DNA of 64,000 nt from JAIBJN01 sp963802795 (GCA_963802795.1 CAWDJV010000005.1:124001-188000); one strand, 5' to 3'; numbered from the stretch's first letter, positions 51,340 through 60,117 are shown. Numbers and translations: made by a program. Notes: generated from the letters alone by a model not told the origin.

Positions 51340-51828
51340 GTTCCTTCCTCCAGCTCGGCGCGCCGCGCAAGCTCCGCCACGAGCTCGTCCGCGACCGGCG
51401 GCGCAAGGCCGGGAATCGATGTACCGCCGGCCGCCGAGGCGGTCCGAACCTCGACGTCGACGAGGCCGAACGCGCGCAGGAGCGGGCCGGCGGTGGTGTC
51501 GACGGTCTGGACGCGCGCGTGCGGAACGACCTGCAGGCGGCGCCAGAGCCAGCCCCTGGCGACGTAGAGGCCCTGCTCGGTCACCTCGTAGCGAAAGTGC
51601 CGGTAGTCGAGCCTCGCGACGACGACGGCGAGCACTGCGAGGGCCGCCACGACGAGACCGCCGAGCACACCGACGAGCCAGGCAACGGTTGCCGCCTCGA
51701 GCAGAGCCGCGATCACGGCGCCGGCGGCGACGAGAACCAGCGACCACGCCGGTGGCGAGCAGGCCCTGGACGAGCCAGTAGCTCCGCACCCGCGGATCGA
51801 GCGGGTTCGCCGGCTCGCGGAGGACCAT
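51336..51828 (-). CDS. small PH-domain membrane protein (YdbS-like), frameshifted
   Basis: ATG at 51826-51828 opens MVLREPANPLDPRVRSYWLVQGLLATGVV, the typical YdbS beginning and first helix. Near 51740-51748 the frame must change by one base to continue as LVLVAAGAVIAALLE, a second helix, and a bPH2 module (FRYEVTEQGLYVARGWLWRR, VVPHARVQTVDTTAGPLLRAFG) to the stop at 51336. Total about 163 residues, normal for the family. The extra base lies in GGCGTGGTCGCTGG on the minus strand. The neighbouring YdbT-like gene is intact and coupled by GTGA. Confidence 0.72.
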
Positions 51829-51905
51829 CGCCGCACGATGCCAGATCGCCGCTCCTCCGCCGCCTAGCCGGATGGGTCTGGCTAGGCCATGATCGGTCTG
51901 TGACA

Positions 51906-53874
51906 ATGAGAGGCCTGAGAACTCTGCGGCAACAGAAGCTCGGTCGCTCCTTCGCGTCGGCACTTTCGTGCCGTCGTCTGTTTCTGCCTGATTTCAGGCG
52001 CGTACGTCGGAGCGGCAAAGCTCGGTCTCAGCCTCCCGGTCTCCCACGGCGTCATCACGCCGGTCTGGGCGCCGTCGGGCATTGCGCTCGCAGCTCTGCT
52101 GATCCTCGGCGTCCGCTACTGGCCGGCCGTCGCGGTCGGCGCCTTCGTCGCCAACGCGACCAGCGGCGCGACCCTCGCCGTCGCGGCGGGAATCACGTTC
52201 GGCAACACGCTCGCTGCCGTCGTCGGGGCGCTCCTCGTCTGGAGGCTCGGCTTCACGATCGCGCTCGACCGCGTGCGCGCGGTCCTCGCCCTCGTGGTCG
52301 GCGGCGCCCTGGTGAGCACGACGATCAGCGCGACAAACGGCGTCACCGTCCTCGCCCTCGCCGACGACACCATGCAGTCGTACGGGTCGGCGTGGCTGCT
52401 CTGGTGGTTCGGGGACGCCATCGGGGTCCTGATGGTGGCGCCCGCGATCCTCGTGCTCTACGGCTCCCGCCACGCCCGGCCGTCACCCGTCCGCGCACTC
52501 GAAGGATTGGCGCTGCTCGCCGCGATCTCAGGCGTGAGCGCGATCGTGTTCCTGGCGGGAGCGTGGCGTTATCCGTACCTGATCTTCCCCTTCCTCCTCT
52601 GGGCCACGCTCCGGTTCAGGCAGGGCGGTGCGGCGAACGCGTCGCTACTGGTCGGCGCGATCGGCACCTGGGGCGCCGTCCAAGGGACGATCCCGCTGGC
52701 AGGCGCGACGGCGACGGAGCGCGTGCAGCTGGCGCAGGCCCTCTTCGGAGTCGTCTCCGTGAGCCTCCTGATCGTCGGCGCGACGCTTGCGGAACGGGAG
52801 TCCGCGCGGGAGACGCTCGCGTTGACCGCCTCGCGCCTCAGCGAGGCGCAGGCCATCGCCCACATCGGCAGCTGGGACTGGGACATCCGCCGCGACCTGG
52901 TCACGTGGTCCGACGAGCTCTACCGGGTCTTCGGGCTCACCCGCGGCCGCGAGCCCCTCACGTATCGATCCTTCCTCGAGCGTGTCCATCCGGAGGATCG
53001 AGACTTCGTCGCCGACGCTGTCAGCCGGGCGCACCGGGACGGAGGTCCGCTGGCATTCGATTACCGCATCGTGCGCCCGGACGGCTCCGAGCGGTTCCTC
53101 TCCAGCCGCGGCCAGGTCATTCTGGACGGAAACGAGGCGGTCGCCATCGTCGGGATCGCGCAGGATGTGACGGAGCAGCGTCAGGTCGAGAAGCTCCGGG
53201 AGGACATCCTCTCCACCGTCTCCCACGAGCTTCGCACTCCCCTGACCTCGGTCCTCGGCTTCGCGCTGACGCTCGAGAAGCATCGTGCGGACCTGGAGCC
53301 CGAGACGATCGACTGCATCGTGACCGACCTCGTCGAAGGTGCCCGCCGGCTCGAGCGGCTTCTGTCCGATCTCCTGGACGTCGAACGCCTGCGTCGCGGC
53401 CTCGTCATCGTGAGGCGCGAGACGGTCGACGTGGGCGAGCTGGTGCGCCGGGTCGTAGCGGACGGGCGGCTCGACGGCCGCTCGATCCAGATCAGCGGCG
53501 GGCTCCTCGCTCACGTCGACGGCGCGAAGGTCGAGCGGATCGTAGAGAACCTCGTCGTCAACGCCGGCAAGCACACGCCCCCCGGGAGCCCGATCGAGAT
53601 CCGGCTCGAAGCACGCGGGCGCGATCTGCTCCTCGTCGTCGAGGACGAGGGCCCCGGAATCGCCGACGAGTTCAAGGAGGTCGTCTTCGAGACCTTCAAT
53701 CGCGGCCCGATCATGATGGCGACGACGCCGGGAGCAGGAATCGGCCTGTCCCTCGTGGCCCGCTTCGCAGCCTTGCACGGCGGCCGAAGCTGGGTGGAGG
53801 ACGCGCCCGGCGGAGGCGCCTCCTTCCACGTTTTCATCCCCGACTGCGTCCTCGAGGTGCCGGTGTCAGCCTGA
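51906..53874 (+). CDS. MASE1-PAS sensor histidine kinase, N-terminus probably frameshifted
   Basis: The intact frame from the GTG at 52273 gives 533 residues, but coding similarity extends upstream to about 51960 (GAYVGAAKLGLSLPVS, VITPVWAPSGIALAALLILG), which is the start of a MASE1 membrane sensor domain with no in-frame ATG, GTG or TTG. An ATG at 51906 in another frame would fit if one base near 51960-51985 were removed. After about eight helices come a PAS domain (HIGSWDWDIRRDLVTWSDEL), the HisKA phospho-acceptor VSHELRTPLTSVLGF, and an ATPase domain with N-box NLVVNAGKHTPPG, DEGPGI and GAGIGLSLV. No response regulator is adjacent. Confidence 0.78.
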
Positions 53875-54431
53875 TGATGGGCCGGGCGGGGGTCGAACGG
53901 CCGTGCAATCGCAGGCGGTCGGTGCTCGCGGTCCGAACAGGGACGTTCGAACGCCGCGGCACGCCTTCATTGGCGCGGGTCACAGACCCTCTGGTCGCCT
54001 CGAGGCGCCACGAGCAGCGCGTGTACGTGTCCGCGGTGGCGCTGAGCGCGCTGGCCGACGAGGCGGCGATGTCCGCCCAGAGCGATTGCCGGTGACCGCT
54101 GATTCCTCATGGCGCGCGACCGCTTCGACGCGCAACCGCAGCCTGCGCGCCTGCTCGGCTGGATCGGAAGCTGAGGCCCGATCCCACCCGAGCACGAGCA
54201 GCCCGTCACGCGCCCGCGACACGGGTCGCCGGAGTCCCAGTCTTGGACAGGCTCCTAGGGAACCTGCCCGAGCGCACGAGCGGCCGGGCTAGGGAAAAGG
54301 GGAGAGCTCGCCGCCTCTCGGCAGTAGGGCGCACCTGCGACTAAGAGCCGATTGTGCCGAGCGGCTGCGGCTGCTCTGATCAACATGATGACTGTGCTCT
54401 TCAGGCACGGCGACGAACCCGGAGGTAGCCC
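53875..54431. other. 557-base stretch without a supported gene
   Basis: Follows the kinase. It starts with a tRNA-Lys-like fragment (53876-53900). The rest has stop codons in most frames and no motif I recognise; it looks like decayed accessory DNA. Confidence 0.5.
53876..53900 (-). repeat. degenerate copy of the tRNA-Lys 3' end
   Basis: GATGGGCCGGGC here matches the 3' end and flank of tRNA-Lys at 55994-56005 exactly, and the following 12 bases share TCGAAC. About 20 of 24 positions agree. It may be an old attachment site. Confidence 0.35.
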
Positions 54432-54644
54432 ATGACCCCGCATCCCTCGCTCCTCCAGGAGATCGCCCGGCAGCGCCACGGCGACTTTCTGCGCGAAGCG
54501 GCGCAGGCGCGGCTCGCGCGGACGGTGCGGCTCCAGGATGAACCGAGCGAGCACGTGGCAGCACGGCTTGCGCGGCTGCTGCGCCTCCGCCGGGCGCGCC
54601 CCGCGGCGGTAATCGAGCCCAAGCCGGTAACGAACGCCGAATAG
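54432..54644 (+). CDS. small arginine-rich helical protein
   Basis: A 70-residue protein with CGGAGG six to seven bases before the ATG. It starts MTPHPSLLQEIARQRHGDFL, continues as an amphipathic helix (REAAQARLARTVRL) and ends with an arginine-rich RLLRLRRARP and a hydrophilic tail. I do not recognise the family. The good ribosome binding site supports translation. A 9-bp hairpin follows 42 bases after its stop. Confidence 0.5.
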   Translation: MTPHPSLLQEIARQRHGDFLREAAQARLARTVRLQDEPSEHVAARLARLLRLRRARPAAVIEPKPVTNAE

Positions 54645-54686
54645 CGACCAATCTGCCGGCGGGCTGAGAGCCTCGTGCCGCAAAGC

Positions 54687-54720
54687 CGAACGCCGCCCCC
54701 GTGTTGGCGAGCGGCGTTCG
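54687..54720. terminator. hairpin between the small gene and the lipoprotein gene
   Basis: Perfect 9-bp arms CGAACGCCG and CGGCGTTCG around a 16-base loop, followed by a second GGGGG/CCCCC hairpin. It lies between two convergent genes. Confidence 0.5.
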
Positions 54721-54793
54721 TGGGGGCCCGTGTCCCCCGGAGGTATAGGGGGCCAGGCCAGGGTTCGATTAGAGGCCGGTCTGGTTCTCGGGG

Positions 54794-55231
54794 TCAGGAG
54801 CCGAGTCCCCAGCTGTACGAGGTGCCGTTGACGGTCACCTCGACGGTGTAGCCGCTCGCATAGCCGTCAGCGTCGGGCTTAGTCACGGAGACAAAGCACT
54901 CGAGCTTAGTCACGCCGGGCTCGGGCAGCGTGCACTCGACGTTGCGCGCAGTCTCGCCGGGGATGCAGACGTCCCTCGCCTTACAGCGGTTCCAGGACTC
55001 CTTGATCGACGACTGGATCTCGCCCGTGAGCGCCTCGATCCCGGGCTCCTCTTCCGGGGCGACTTCTTGCTCCGGAACCGTGGTGGGATCGAACTCGGGC
55101 TCGGTCTGAGCGGGAGTTTCCGCCGCCGGCGCAGCGGCAGCCGTGTCTTCCTCGCCCTCCGCGCAACCGAGGCCCGCGGAGACGATCAGAACGCCAGCCA
55201 CGAGGACGGCGCCCAACTTCAACTTGCTCAT
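54794..55231 (-). CDS. predicted lipoprotein of unknown function
   Basis: A 145-residue protein with a lipoprotein signal: basic MSKLKLG, a hydrophobic core and the lipobox SAGLGC with Cys at 23. A long acidic Ala/Pro/Glu linker (residues 24-70) follows. A small C-terminal domain contains four cysteines (NRCKARDVC, VECTLPE, LECFV) and ends SYSWGLGS. It should be anchored outside the membrane. No known domain is recognised. It follows a membrane protein gene on the same strand, separated by a hairpin. Confidence 0.7.
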   Translation of the reverse strand: MSKLKLGAVLVAGVLIVSAGLGCAEGEEDTAAAAPAAETPAQTEPEFDPTTVPEQEVAPEEEPGIEALTGEIQSSIKESWNRCKARDVCIPGETARNVECTLPEPGVTKLECFVSVTKPDADGYASGYTVEVTVNGTSYSWGLGS

Positions 55232-55282
55232 CTGACTCTCTCTTTCAGTTCGGATTGGCTACTTCTGGATGTTCGGGTGAAG

Positions 55283-55302
55283 AGGCCCGCCGAAGCGGGC
55301 CT
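55283..55302 (-). terminator. intrinsic-type hairpin after the membrane protein gene
   Basis: Perfect 8-bp stem AGGCCCGC/GCGGGCCT with a 4-base loop, followed on the minus strand by TCTTC. It lies 13 bases beyond the stop at 55315. Confidence 0.55.
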
Positions 55303-55314
55303 TCAACTTCGTGC

Positions 55315-55686
55315 TTAGTTGGTCGCCGGTACGGGCTCGACGGCCGTGTGCTTGCGGCCTCGATACAGGCCGAACGCGATAGCGGCGGCGTAGCCGAACG
55401 CGACGACGCCCCACACGACTAGGTCGGCGAAGATCGTGGTCGCGCCCGCGAGGACGCCGATGAGGCCGGCCGCGGCGAACACGCCGAGCGAGCCCTTCCT
55501 GACCTTGCCAATCAGCAGCGAGCCGCCGACGACGAAGAGCAGGGCGACAAAGAAGCCCCAGCTTCCGCCGTTGTCGTGCGACTGCTCCAAGCCCTCGCCG
55601 AGCGCGTTGGCGGTGCCGGCCGCCAACGACTGGACGAGGACGATGAGCGCCAAGAAGATGGCGATGATTCCTCCTGCGATGCGCAT
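55315..55686 (-). CDS. four-helix membrane protein of unknown function
   Basis: A 123-residue protein starting at the ATG at 55684-55686, with AAAGGTG upstream; the longer open frame is arginine-rich shadow. Hydrophobic segments lie near residues 5-24, 44-60, 66-84 and 88-106. The end is basic (GLYRGRKHTAVEPVPATN). No family recognised. It belongs to the accessory region next to tRNA-Lys. Confidence 0.65.
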   Translation of the reverse strand: MRIAGGIIAIFLALIVLVQSLAAGTANALGEGLEQSHDNGGSWGFFVALLFVVGGSLLIGKVRKGSLGVFAAAGLIGVLAGATTIFADLVVWGVVAFGYAAAIAFGLYRGRKHTAVEPVPATN

Positions 55687-55995
55687 AATACACCTTTCTC
55701 GTGAGTTCCCCCGGCACCGGAGCGGCCGGTTTCGCTTTTCACGTTCATGTATCGGCTGCCTCGTCGGCCGCGTAGTTGACCCACCTGGGTCAATCGGGCT
55801 CGCCGGTGCCGATCCCGCTCCGCCCCCTGCCAGGCCCCTCCTCCGTGGGGGCACGCGGGTGGGGGCAGGAGCCGCGCAGGGGTGGCGAGCATGCGCCGCA
55901 TGGCACGAACCGCCGGCGGGGCGCAAGCGCGCTTGCCATGCGGCCTCCGGCGTGGTCGCAGGGCTGGCGGCTCTCCGGGCGAGAGGCGCGCCGGA
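55687..55995. other. 309-base gap between the membrane protein gene and tRNA-Lys
   Basis: Holds the palindrome at 55776-55793, the likely promoter for the minus-strand genes, and otherwise GC-rich sequence without a supported gene. Confidence 0.5.
55776..55793. promoter_or_regulatory. perfect palindrome TTGACCCA-CC-TGGGTCAA
   Basis: Eight-bp arms with a 2-base centre, 90 bases upstream of the membrane protein start. Each arm contains TTGACC, which resembles a -35. A repressor dimer site is the simplest reading. Confidence 0.5.
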
Positions 55996-56068
55996 TGGGC
56001 CGGGCAGGATTCGAACCTGCGACCTTGGGATTAAAAGTCCCCTGCTCTACCAGCTGAGCTACCGGCCC
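55996..56068 (-). tRNA. tRNA-Lys (anticodon TTT)
   Basis: A 73-base cloverleaf on the minus strand: acceptor GGGCCGG/CCGGCCC, D-arm GCTCAGCTGGTAGAGC, anticodon loop CTTTTAA and T-loop TTCGAAT. CCA is not encoded. Confidence 0.95.
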
Positions 56069-56116
56069 TCGGCGGGATCGAGTGTACCGCCGGCCCGGAG
56101 CTATCCTTGCCACGCC

Positions 56117-56189
56117 GCCCCCATCGACTAGCGGCCTAGGTCACGGCCCTTTCAAGGCCGTAGCGCGGGTTCGAATCCCGCTGGGGGCA
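56117..56189 (+). tRNA. tRNA-Glu (anticodon TTC)
   Basis: A 73-base cloverleaf: acceptor GCCCCCA/TGGGGGC, anticodon stem CGGCC/GGCCG with loop CTTTCAA, T-loop TTCGAAT, discriminator A. CCA is not encoded. Confidence 0.95.
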
Positions 56190-56233
56190 TCGCCTCCGTG
56201 ATCCTCGGACTTGTGTGAGACTGAAGAGACTCG

Positions 56234-56306
56234 GGGCGGTTAGCTCAGTTGGGAGAGCGCCTGCCTTACAAGCAGGAGGTCGCTGGTTCGAGCCCGGCAC
56301 CGCCCA
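56234..56306 (+). tRNA. tRNA-Val (anticodon TAC)
   Basis: A 73-base cloverleaf: acceptor GGGCGGT/ACCGCCC, anticodon loop CTTACAA, T-loop TTCGAGC. Its last 20 bases recur exactly at 58057-58076, marking it as an integration target. Confidence 0.95.
56283..56306 (+). repeat. left attachment site inside tRNA-Val
   Basis: CTG-G-TTCG onward; the last 20 bases (TTCGAGCCCGGCACCGCCCA) are identical to 58057-58076, and 23 of 24 match 58053-58076. Confidence 0.75.
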
Positions 56307-56397
56307 CTCGAGAAAGGCCTGCTGACGGCCGACCTTCGTTTCCGAGCGGGCGACGCTCGGAGGTGTGGGCAGCGTCCGCCGTGCGGCGGCCTTCGGC

Positions 56398-56532
56398 TCA
56401 GCGCGCGTCGTCGGTGCAGACCAGCCGCTTGCTGAAATGCACGTTGTAGTGACAGCTCTTGCCGTGGGTCGTCACGAGCAGGTAGACGACGAGCGTAACT
56501 AGCCCGACAGCGATGACGGCAGACTTCCGCAC
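56398..56532 (-). CDS. small single-helix membrane protein
   Basis: A 44-residue protein if started at the GTG at 56530-56532: basic VRKSA, a hydrophobic helix (VIAVGLVTLVVYLLVTT) and a polar tail with two cysteines (GKSCHYNVHF, RLVCTDDAR). No clear ribosome binding site, so support comes mainly from composition. Island-borne, function unknown. Confidence 0.4.
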   Translation of the reverse strand: MRKSAVIAVGLVTLVVYLLVTTHGKSCHYNVHFSKRLVCTDDAR

Positions 56533-56771
56533 GTCACGAGGATCGGCGCCGTAGCGTCGCGACTTGATCCCCCGCTGCTCACTGCCCGATCCCGGCCGCG
56601 GCGAGCTGCTGCAGGAGGAGGGCGTTGCGCTCCTCGGCGACTGCGTCGTGTTCGATGGTTCCGCGTCGCCGTGGACAGAGCGTTGCGACGCCTCCACCCA
56701 GGTATAGCGTGCTGCCTGCGCACGTAGACTCCCGCGTCATAGCCGACGAGCCACACGAGCACCCGCGCGCG

Positions 56772-57641
56772 GTGCCACGGCCGGCGGTGCCGTTCGTTGC
56801 GTCACTGCCGGGCGAGGTTCCCGCATCCGGTGCGCCCACGATTGCAGGCATCCAGTTGCCCGCAGGGATCGCGTGCCCCGGCGACGGGCCGCCGGCGTAC
56901 TGGCGGACGCTCGAACCGATCGATGATCCGCGGCGCCTTACCTCACCGCTTGCGGAGGCGTTCGCCCAGACCGGTCTGTGGCCGCTGCTGTACGCGTGGG
57001 AGGAAGACCCTGAGAACTACTGGTTCGGTGGGCCGGGCGTCCCGGACGACCTTGCAGTCGACATCGACGAGGTCATGCGTGTGCAGTGGGAGTCCTGGAA
57101 GCAGTCGACGTGGGGACCCAGGCCGATCTTTCCCGAGTTCCCCGGACTGGCGGAGGCGCAAGGCGCAAGCGAGGACGGTTCGAGCGGCGATCCCTTCGTG
57201 CTGATCAACGACGACACCCGGCGTCAGTCCTGGGAGCCCACGCGGTCGCTGCTGCTCGTGGCCTGCCGCCGGCCGGCGGACGTCCTCGCCGTCGTGGGTT
57301 GGGACTTCAGCCAGATGCCCTATCCGATCATGACCGCGCTGCTGCGGTCATGGGAGGAGCGATTCGCCGCCGTCCCGGTGCAGATCGATCCTTCCACGAT
57401 CATCCTCAACGTCGGGCGGCCGCCGCAGACCCACACCTAAGCCCAGCGGCTCGTGGCCGAGCTCGCCGCCGTCTGCGAACTTGATCTCGGCGCAGAAGAC
57501 GACTGGCTCGAGCGGACGGCGTCGCTCCTGCTCCACGGCAGCCCGATCGGCCCCTCGTTCGACAACCTCTCGCCGACGCACTGGCGCATCGCCTTTCAGG
57601 AACAGCCGCCCGAAGCTCTGGCCGAGGTGGCCGACCGCTAA
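56772..57641 (+). pseudogene. DUF4253-like protein interrupted by an in-frame stop
   Basis: I start at the GTG at 56772 (VPRPAVPFVASLPGE), though the frame is open from 56625. The C-terminal half has the DUF4253 look: CRRPADVLAVVGWDF, LLRSWEERFAAVPVQ and ILNVGRPPQTHT. A TAA at 57438-57440 then interrupts it, yet the same frame continues sensibly (AQRLVAELAAVCELDLGAED to HWRIAFQEQPPEAL) to 57641. A single base change such as GAA to TAA explains it. DUF4253 function is not established. Confidence 0.6.
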
Positions 57642-57782
57642 CGCAACGGACGACGCAGCGCTCGCCGGCGCGCCCGGGCCGCGGCGCAGCGATGAGCTCC
57701 CCCGTCCGTCAGCGTGTCGACGCACGCCGGGCCGAGCTTGACCACGGGCGGCTCCTGGCCGAAGCCGCCAAAATCCCAGGTC

Positions 57783-57980
57783 ATGTGGGAACCAATGGGC
57801 CCTGACGACCTGCGTAAGATCGCGATACGGCGCCGGGGCATGGAGGAAGAGGTTAATTGGGCTTGGTGGACGGTCTGCGCTGCTGTTGGCCACGACTTCC
57901 GAACCGTTCCGGGACACCCGTACATCCTGCGCTGCAAACGCTGCGGACGGCTAGATCCCATCCGACGCCCGGAGGATTAG
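57783..57980 (+). CDS. small protein with a phage-like Cys motif (DUF1660-like)
   Basis: A 65-residue protein from the ATG at 57783 (MWEPMGPDDLRKIAIRRRG). Its C-terminus reads TVCAAVGHDFRTVPGHPYIL then RCKRCGRLDP: a Cys-GH pair followed by CxxC, as in small phage zinc-ribbon proteins such as DUF1660. An upstream in-frame ATG at 57714 is possible. Its place inside the tRNA-Val island fits a phage or mobile-element origin. Confidence 0.5.
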   Translation: MWEPMGPDDLRKIAIRRRGMEEEVNWAWWTVCAAVGHDFRTVPGHPYILRCKRCGRLDPIRRPED

Positions 57981-58052
57981 AACGTCAAGAACGCTCGCGC
58001 CGTTCCCTCACGGGTCCCCCCACGGAGCAGGGAAACCCGCCTCATTTGCAGC

Positions 58053-58076
58053 CTGCTTCGAGCCCGGCACCGCCCA
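58053..58076 (+). repeat. right attachment site, copy of the tRNA-Val 3' end
   Basis: CTGC followed by the same 20 bases as the tRNA-Val 3' end at 56287-56306; no tRNA body precedes it. Confidence 0.75.
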
Positions 58077-58107
58077 TCCGTCCGGCCGCAGACCTCCCCG
58101 CCGCGGG

Positions 58108-58113
58108 TACCGT
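58108..58113 (+). promoter_or_regulatory. -10 hexamer of the ABC transporter gene
   Basis: TACCGT ends 8 bases before the ATG at 58122, just outside the right attachment site. Confidence 0.45.
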
Positions 58114-58121
58114 GAACGGCG

Positions 58122-59999
58122 ATGAGGCCGCGACGGGGAGACGGGGGCGGAAGCCGGTGGGATTTCTCGCGGGGCGAGCCCCCCGAGCGCCCTGACGACC
58201 CGGACGTTCGCCGAGCGAATCTGCGGCGCGTCGCCATCCTCTTCAAGCCCTACCGCAGGCGCCTCGCAGCGGTGCTTGCGCTCATCTTCCTCTCGGCGCT
58301 CCTCACCATGGTGTCGCCGTTCCTGATCCGCGACATCTTCGACGAGGCGCTGCCGCAGGACGACGACCGCCTGCTGACCATGCTCGTCCTCGGGTTGATC
58401 GCGATCGCAGTGATCACCGGCGTGCTCGGCGTCGCGCAAACCTGGCTCTCGAACCTGGTCGGCCAGCGCGTGATGCACGACCTTCGCGCGAACGTCTACC
58501 GCCACCTCCAGCAGCTCTCGCTCGCCTTCTTCACCCGCACGCGGACGGGCGAGGTCCAGTCCCGGATCGCGAACGACATCGGCGGCGTCGAACGCGTCGT
58601 GACGTCGACGGCGACGTCGATCGTCTCGAACATCACCACGGTCGTGGCGGCCGTCGTGGCGATGTTTCTGCTCGACTGGCGTCTCGCCGTCTTCTCGCTC
58701 GCCCTCGTGCCCGTCTTCGTGCTCCTGACGCGCCGGGTCGGCGAGCAGCGCCGCCGGATCACGACCGATCGCCAGAAGACGATGGCGGACATCTCGACGC
58801 TGGTCGAGGAGTCGCTCTCGGTCTCCGGGATCCTGCTCGGCAAGACCATGGGCCGCACCGGCGAGCTCGCCGAGCGCTTCGAGCGGGAATCCCTGGAGCT
58901 CGCAGGCCTCGAGGTGAAGCAGACGATGGCCGGCCGCTGGGTCATGGCGTCGATCCAGATGAGCTTCTCGATCATGCCTGCCCTCATCTACTGGTTCGCG
59001 GGCCAGAGCTTCATCGGCGGCGTCTCCCTCGGAACGATCGTCGCCTTCACCACCCTGCAGACGCGCCTCTTCTTCCCCGTCGGCTCGCTGCTCTCCGTCC
59101 AGATCGACGTGCAGACGTCGCTGGCACTCTTCGACCGCGTCTTCGAGTACCTCGACCTCCCGGTCGAGATTGCCGAGCGCGAAGACGCGCTCGACCTCCC
59201 GCCTTGCCGCGGCGACCTCGCCTTCGACCGTGTCTGGTTCCGCTACCAGCCGGACGGCGCGGAGGGCGCCTGGACTCTGCAGGACGTCAGCTTCGAGGTC
59301 CCGGCCGGCACGACGACGGCCGTCGTGGGCGAGACCGGCTCGGGCAAGACGACGGTCGGCTACCTCGTGGCGAGGCTCTACGACGTCGAGCGCGGGAGCG
59401 TCACGATCGACGGCATCGACGTGCGGGGCGCCACGTTCTCGTCGCTCGCGCGCACGATCGGCGTCGTCTCGCAGGAGACGTACCTCTTCCACGCGACGAT
59501 CAAGGACAACCTCCGCTTCGCCCGGCCCGACGCGTCGGACGAGCAGATCCAGGACGCCGCGCGCGCCGCGCACATCCACGACCTCATCTCAGGCCTGCCG
59601 GATGGCTACGACACGATGGTCGGCGAGCGGGGCTACCGCTTCTCGGGCGGCGAGAAGCAGCGCATGGCGATCGCGCGCACGATCCTGCGGAACCCGCCCG
59701 TGCTCGTCCTCGACGAGGCGACGAGCGCTCTCGATGCCCAGACCGAGCGCGCCGTCCAGGAGGCGCTGGACAGCCTCGCCGCGGACCGGACGACGATCGC
59801 GATCGCCCACCGCCTCTCGACGATCCGCGACGCGGACCAGATCATCGTCCTCGACCGAGGCCGGATAGTCGAGCGGGGCACCCACGACGAGCTGCTCGCG
59901 CTCGGAGGCCGCTACGCCGCTCTCGTGGCGAGGGACGCCGACCTCGGCCCCACCGTCCAGGTCGCCGCAGAGGAGCTGGCGTCGGGCGGCTTGGCCTGA
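58122..59999 (+). CDS. ABC exporter (fused membrane and ATPase domains)
   Basis: A 625-residue half-transporter. Residues 40-340 contain six hydrophobic helices. The nucleotide-binding domain has Walker A GETGSGKTT near residue 407, the Q-loop VVSQETYLFHATI near residue 450, the signature FSGGEKQRM near residue 508, Walker B VLVLDEATSALD near residue 530 and the switch His in AIAHRLSTI near residue 562. It should work as a homodimer, or with another half not present here, exporting lipids, drugs or peptides. The substrate is unknown. Confidence 0.93.
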   Translation: MRPRRGDGGGSRWDFSRGEPPERPDDPDVRRANLRRVAILFKPYRRRLAAVLALIFLSALLTMVSPFLIRDIFDEALPQDDDRLLTMLVLGLIAIAVITGVLGVAQTWLSNLVGQRVMHDLRANVYRHLQQLSLAFFTRTRTGEVQSRIANDIGGVERVVTSTATSIVSNITTVVAAVVAMFLLDWRLAVFSLALVPVFVLLTRRVGEQRRRITTDRQKTMADISTLVEESLSVSGILLGKTMGRTGELAERFERESLELAGLEVKQTMAGRWVMASIQMSFSIMPALIYWFAGQSFIGGVSLGTIVAFTTLQTRLFFPVGSLLSVQIDVQTSLALFDRVFEYLDLPVEIAEREDALDLPPCRGDLAFDRVWFRYQPDGAEGAWTLQDVSFEVPAGTTTAVVGETGSGKTTVGYLVARLYDVERGSVTIDGIDVRGATFSSLARTIGVVSQETYLFHATIKDNLRFARPDASDEQIQDAARAAHIHDLISGLPDGYDTMVGERGYRFSGGEKQRMAIARTILRNPPVLVLDEATSALDAQTERAVQEALDSLAADRTTIAIAHRLSTIRDADQIIVLDRGRIVERGTHDELLALGGRYAALVARDADLGPTVQVAAEELASGGLA

Positions 60000-60043
60000 G
60001 GCCGCCGACGGTCTCTGCCCACGGCTAAGATTGTCCAGCGCCT

Positions 60044-60117
<74 letters not shown>

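Larger units (their letters stand above)
56307..58076 (+). mobile_element. decayed integrative island at tRNA-Val
   Basis: The DNA between the tRNA-Val 3' end and its direct repeat 1,770 bases away. It carries a small membrane protein, a DUF4253-like gene broken by a stop codon, and a small Cys-motif protein, but no integrase. Housekeeping-type genes resume directly after the right repeat. This is the classic footprint of tRNA-targeted integration followed by deletion. Confidence 0.65.

Noticed and set aside
48392..51406. 1004-residue minus-strand open frame opposite trpB2 and through the PH genes
   Set aside because: Arginine-rich shadow of well supported genes on both strands; no domain is visible.
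54745..54790. GGGTTCGATTAG-like T-arm considered as part of a tRNA or tmRNA
   Set aside because: No acceptor or anticodon stem can be folded around it.
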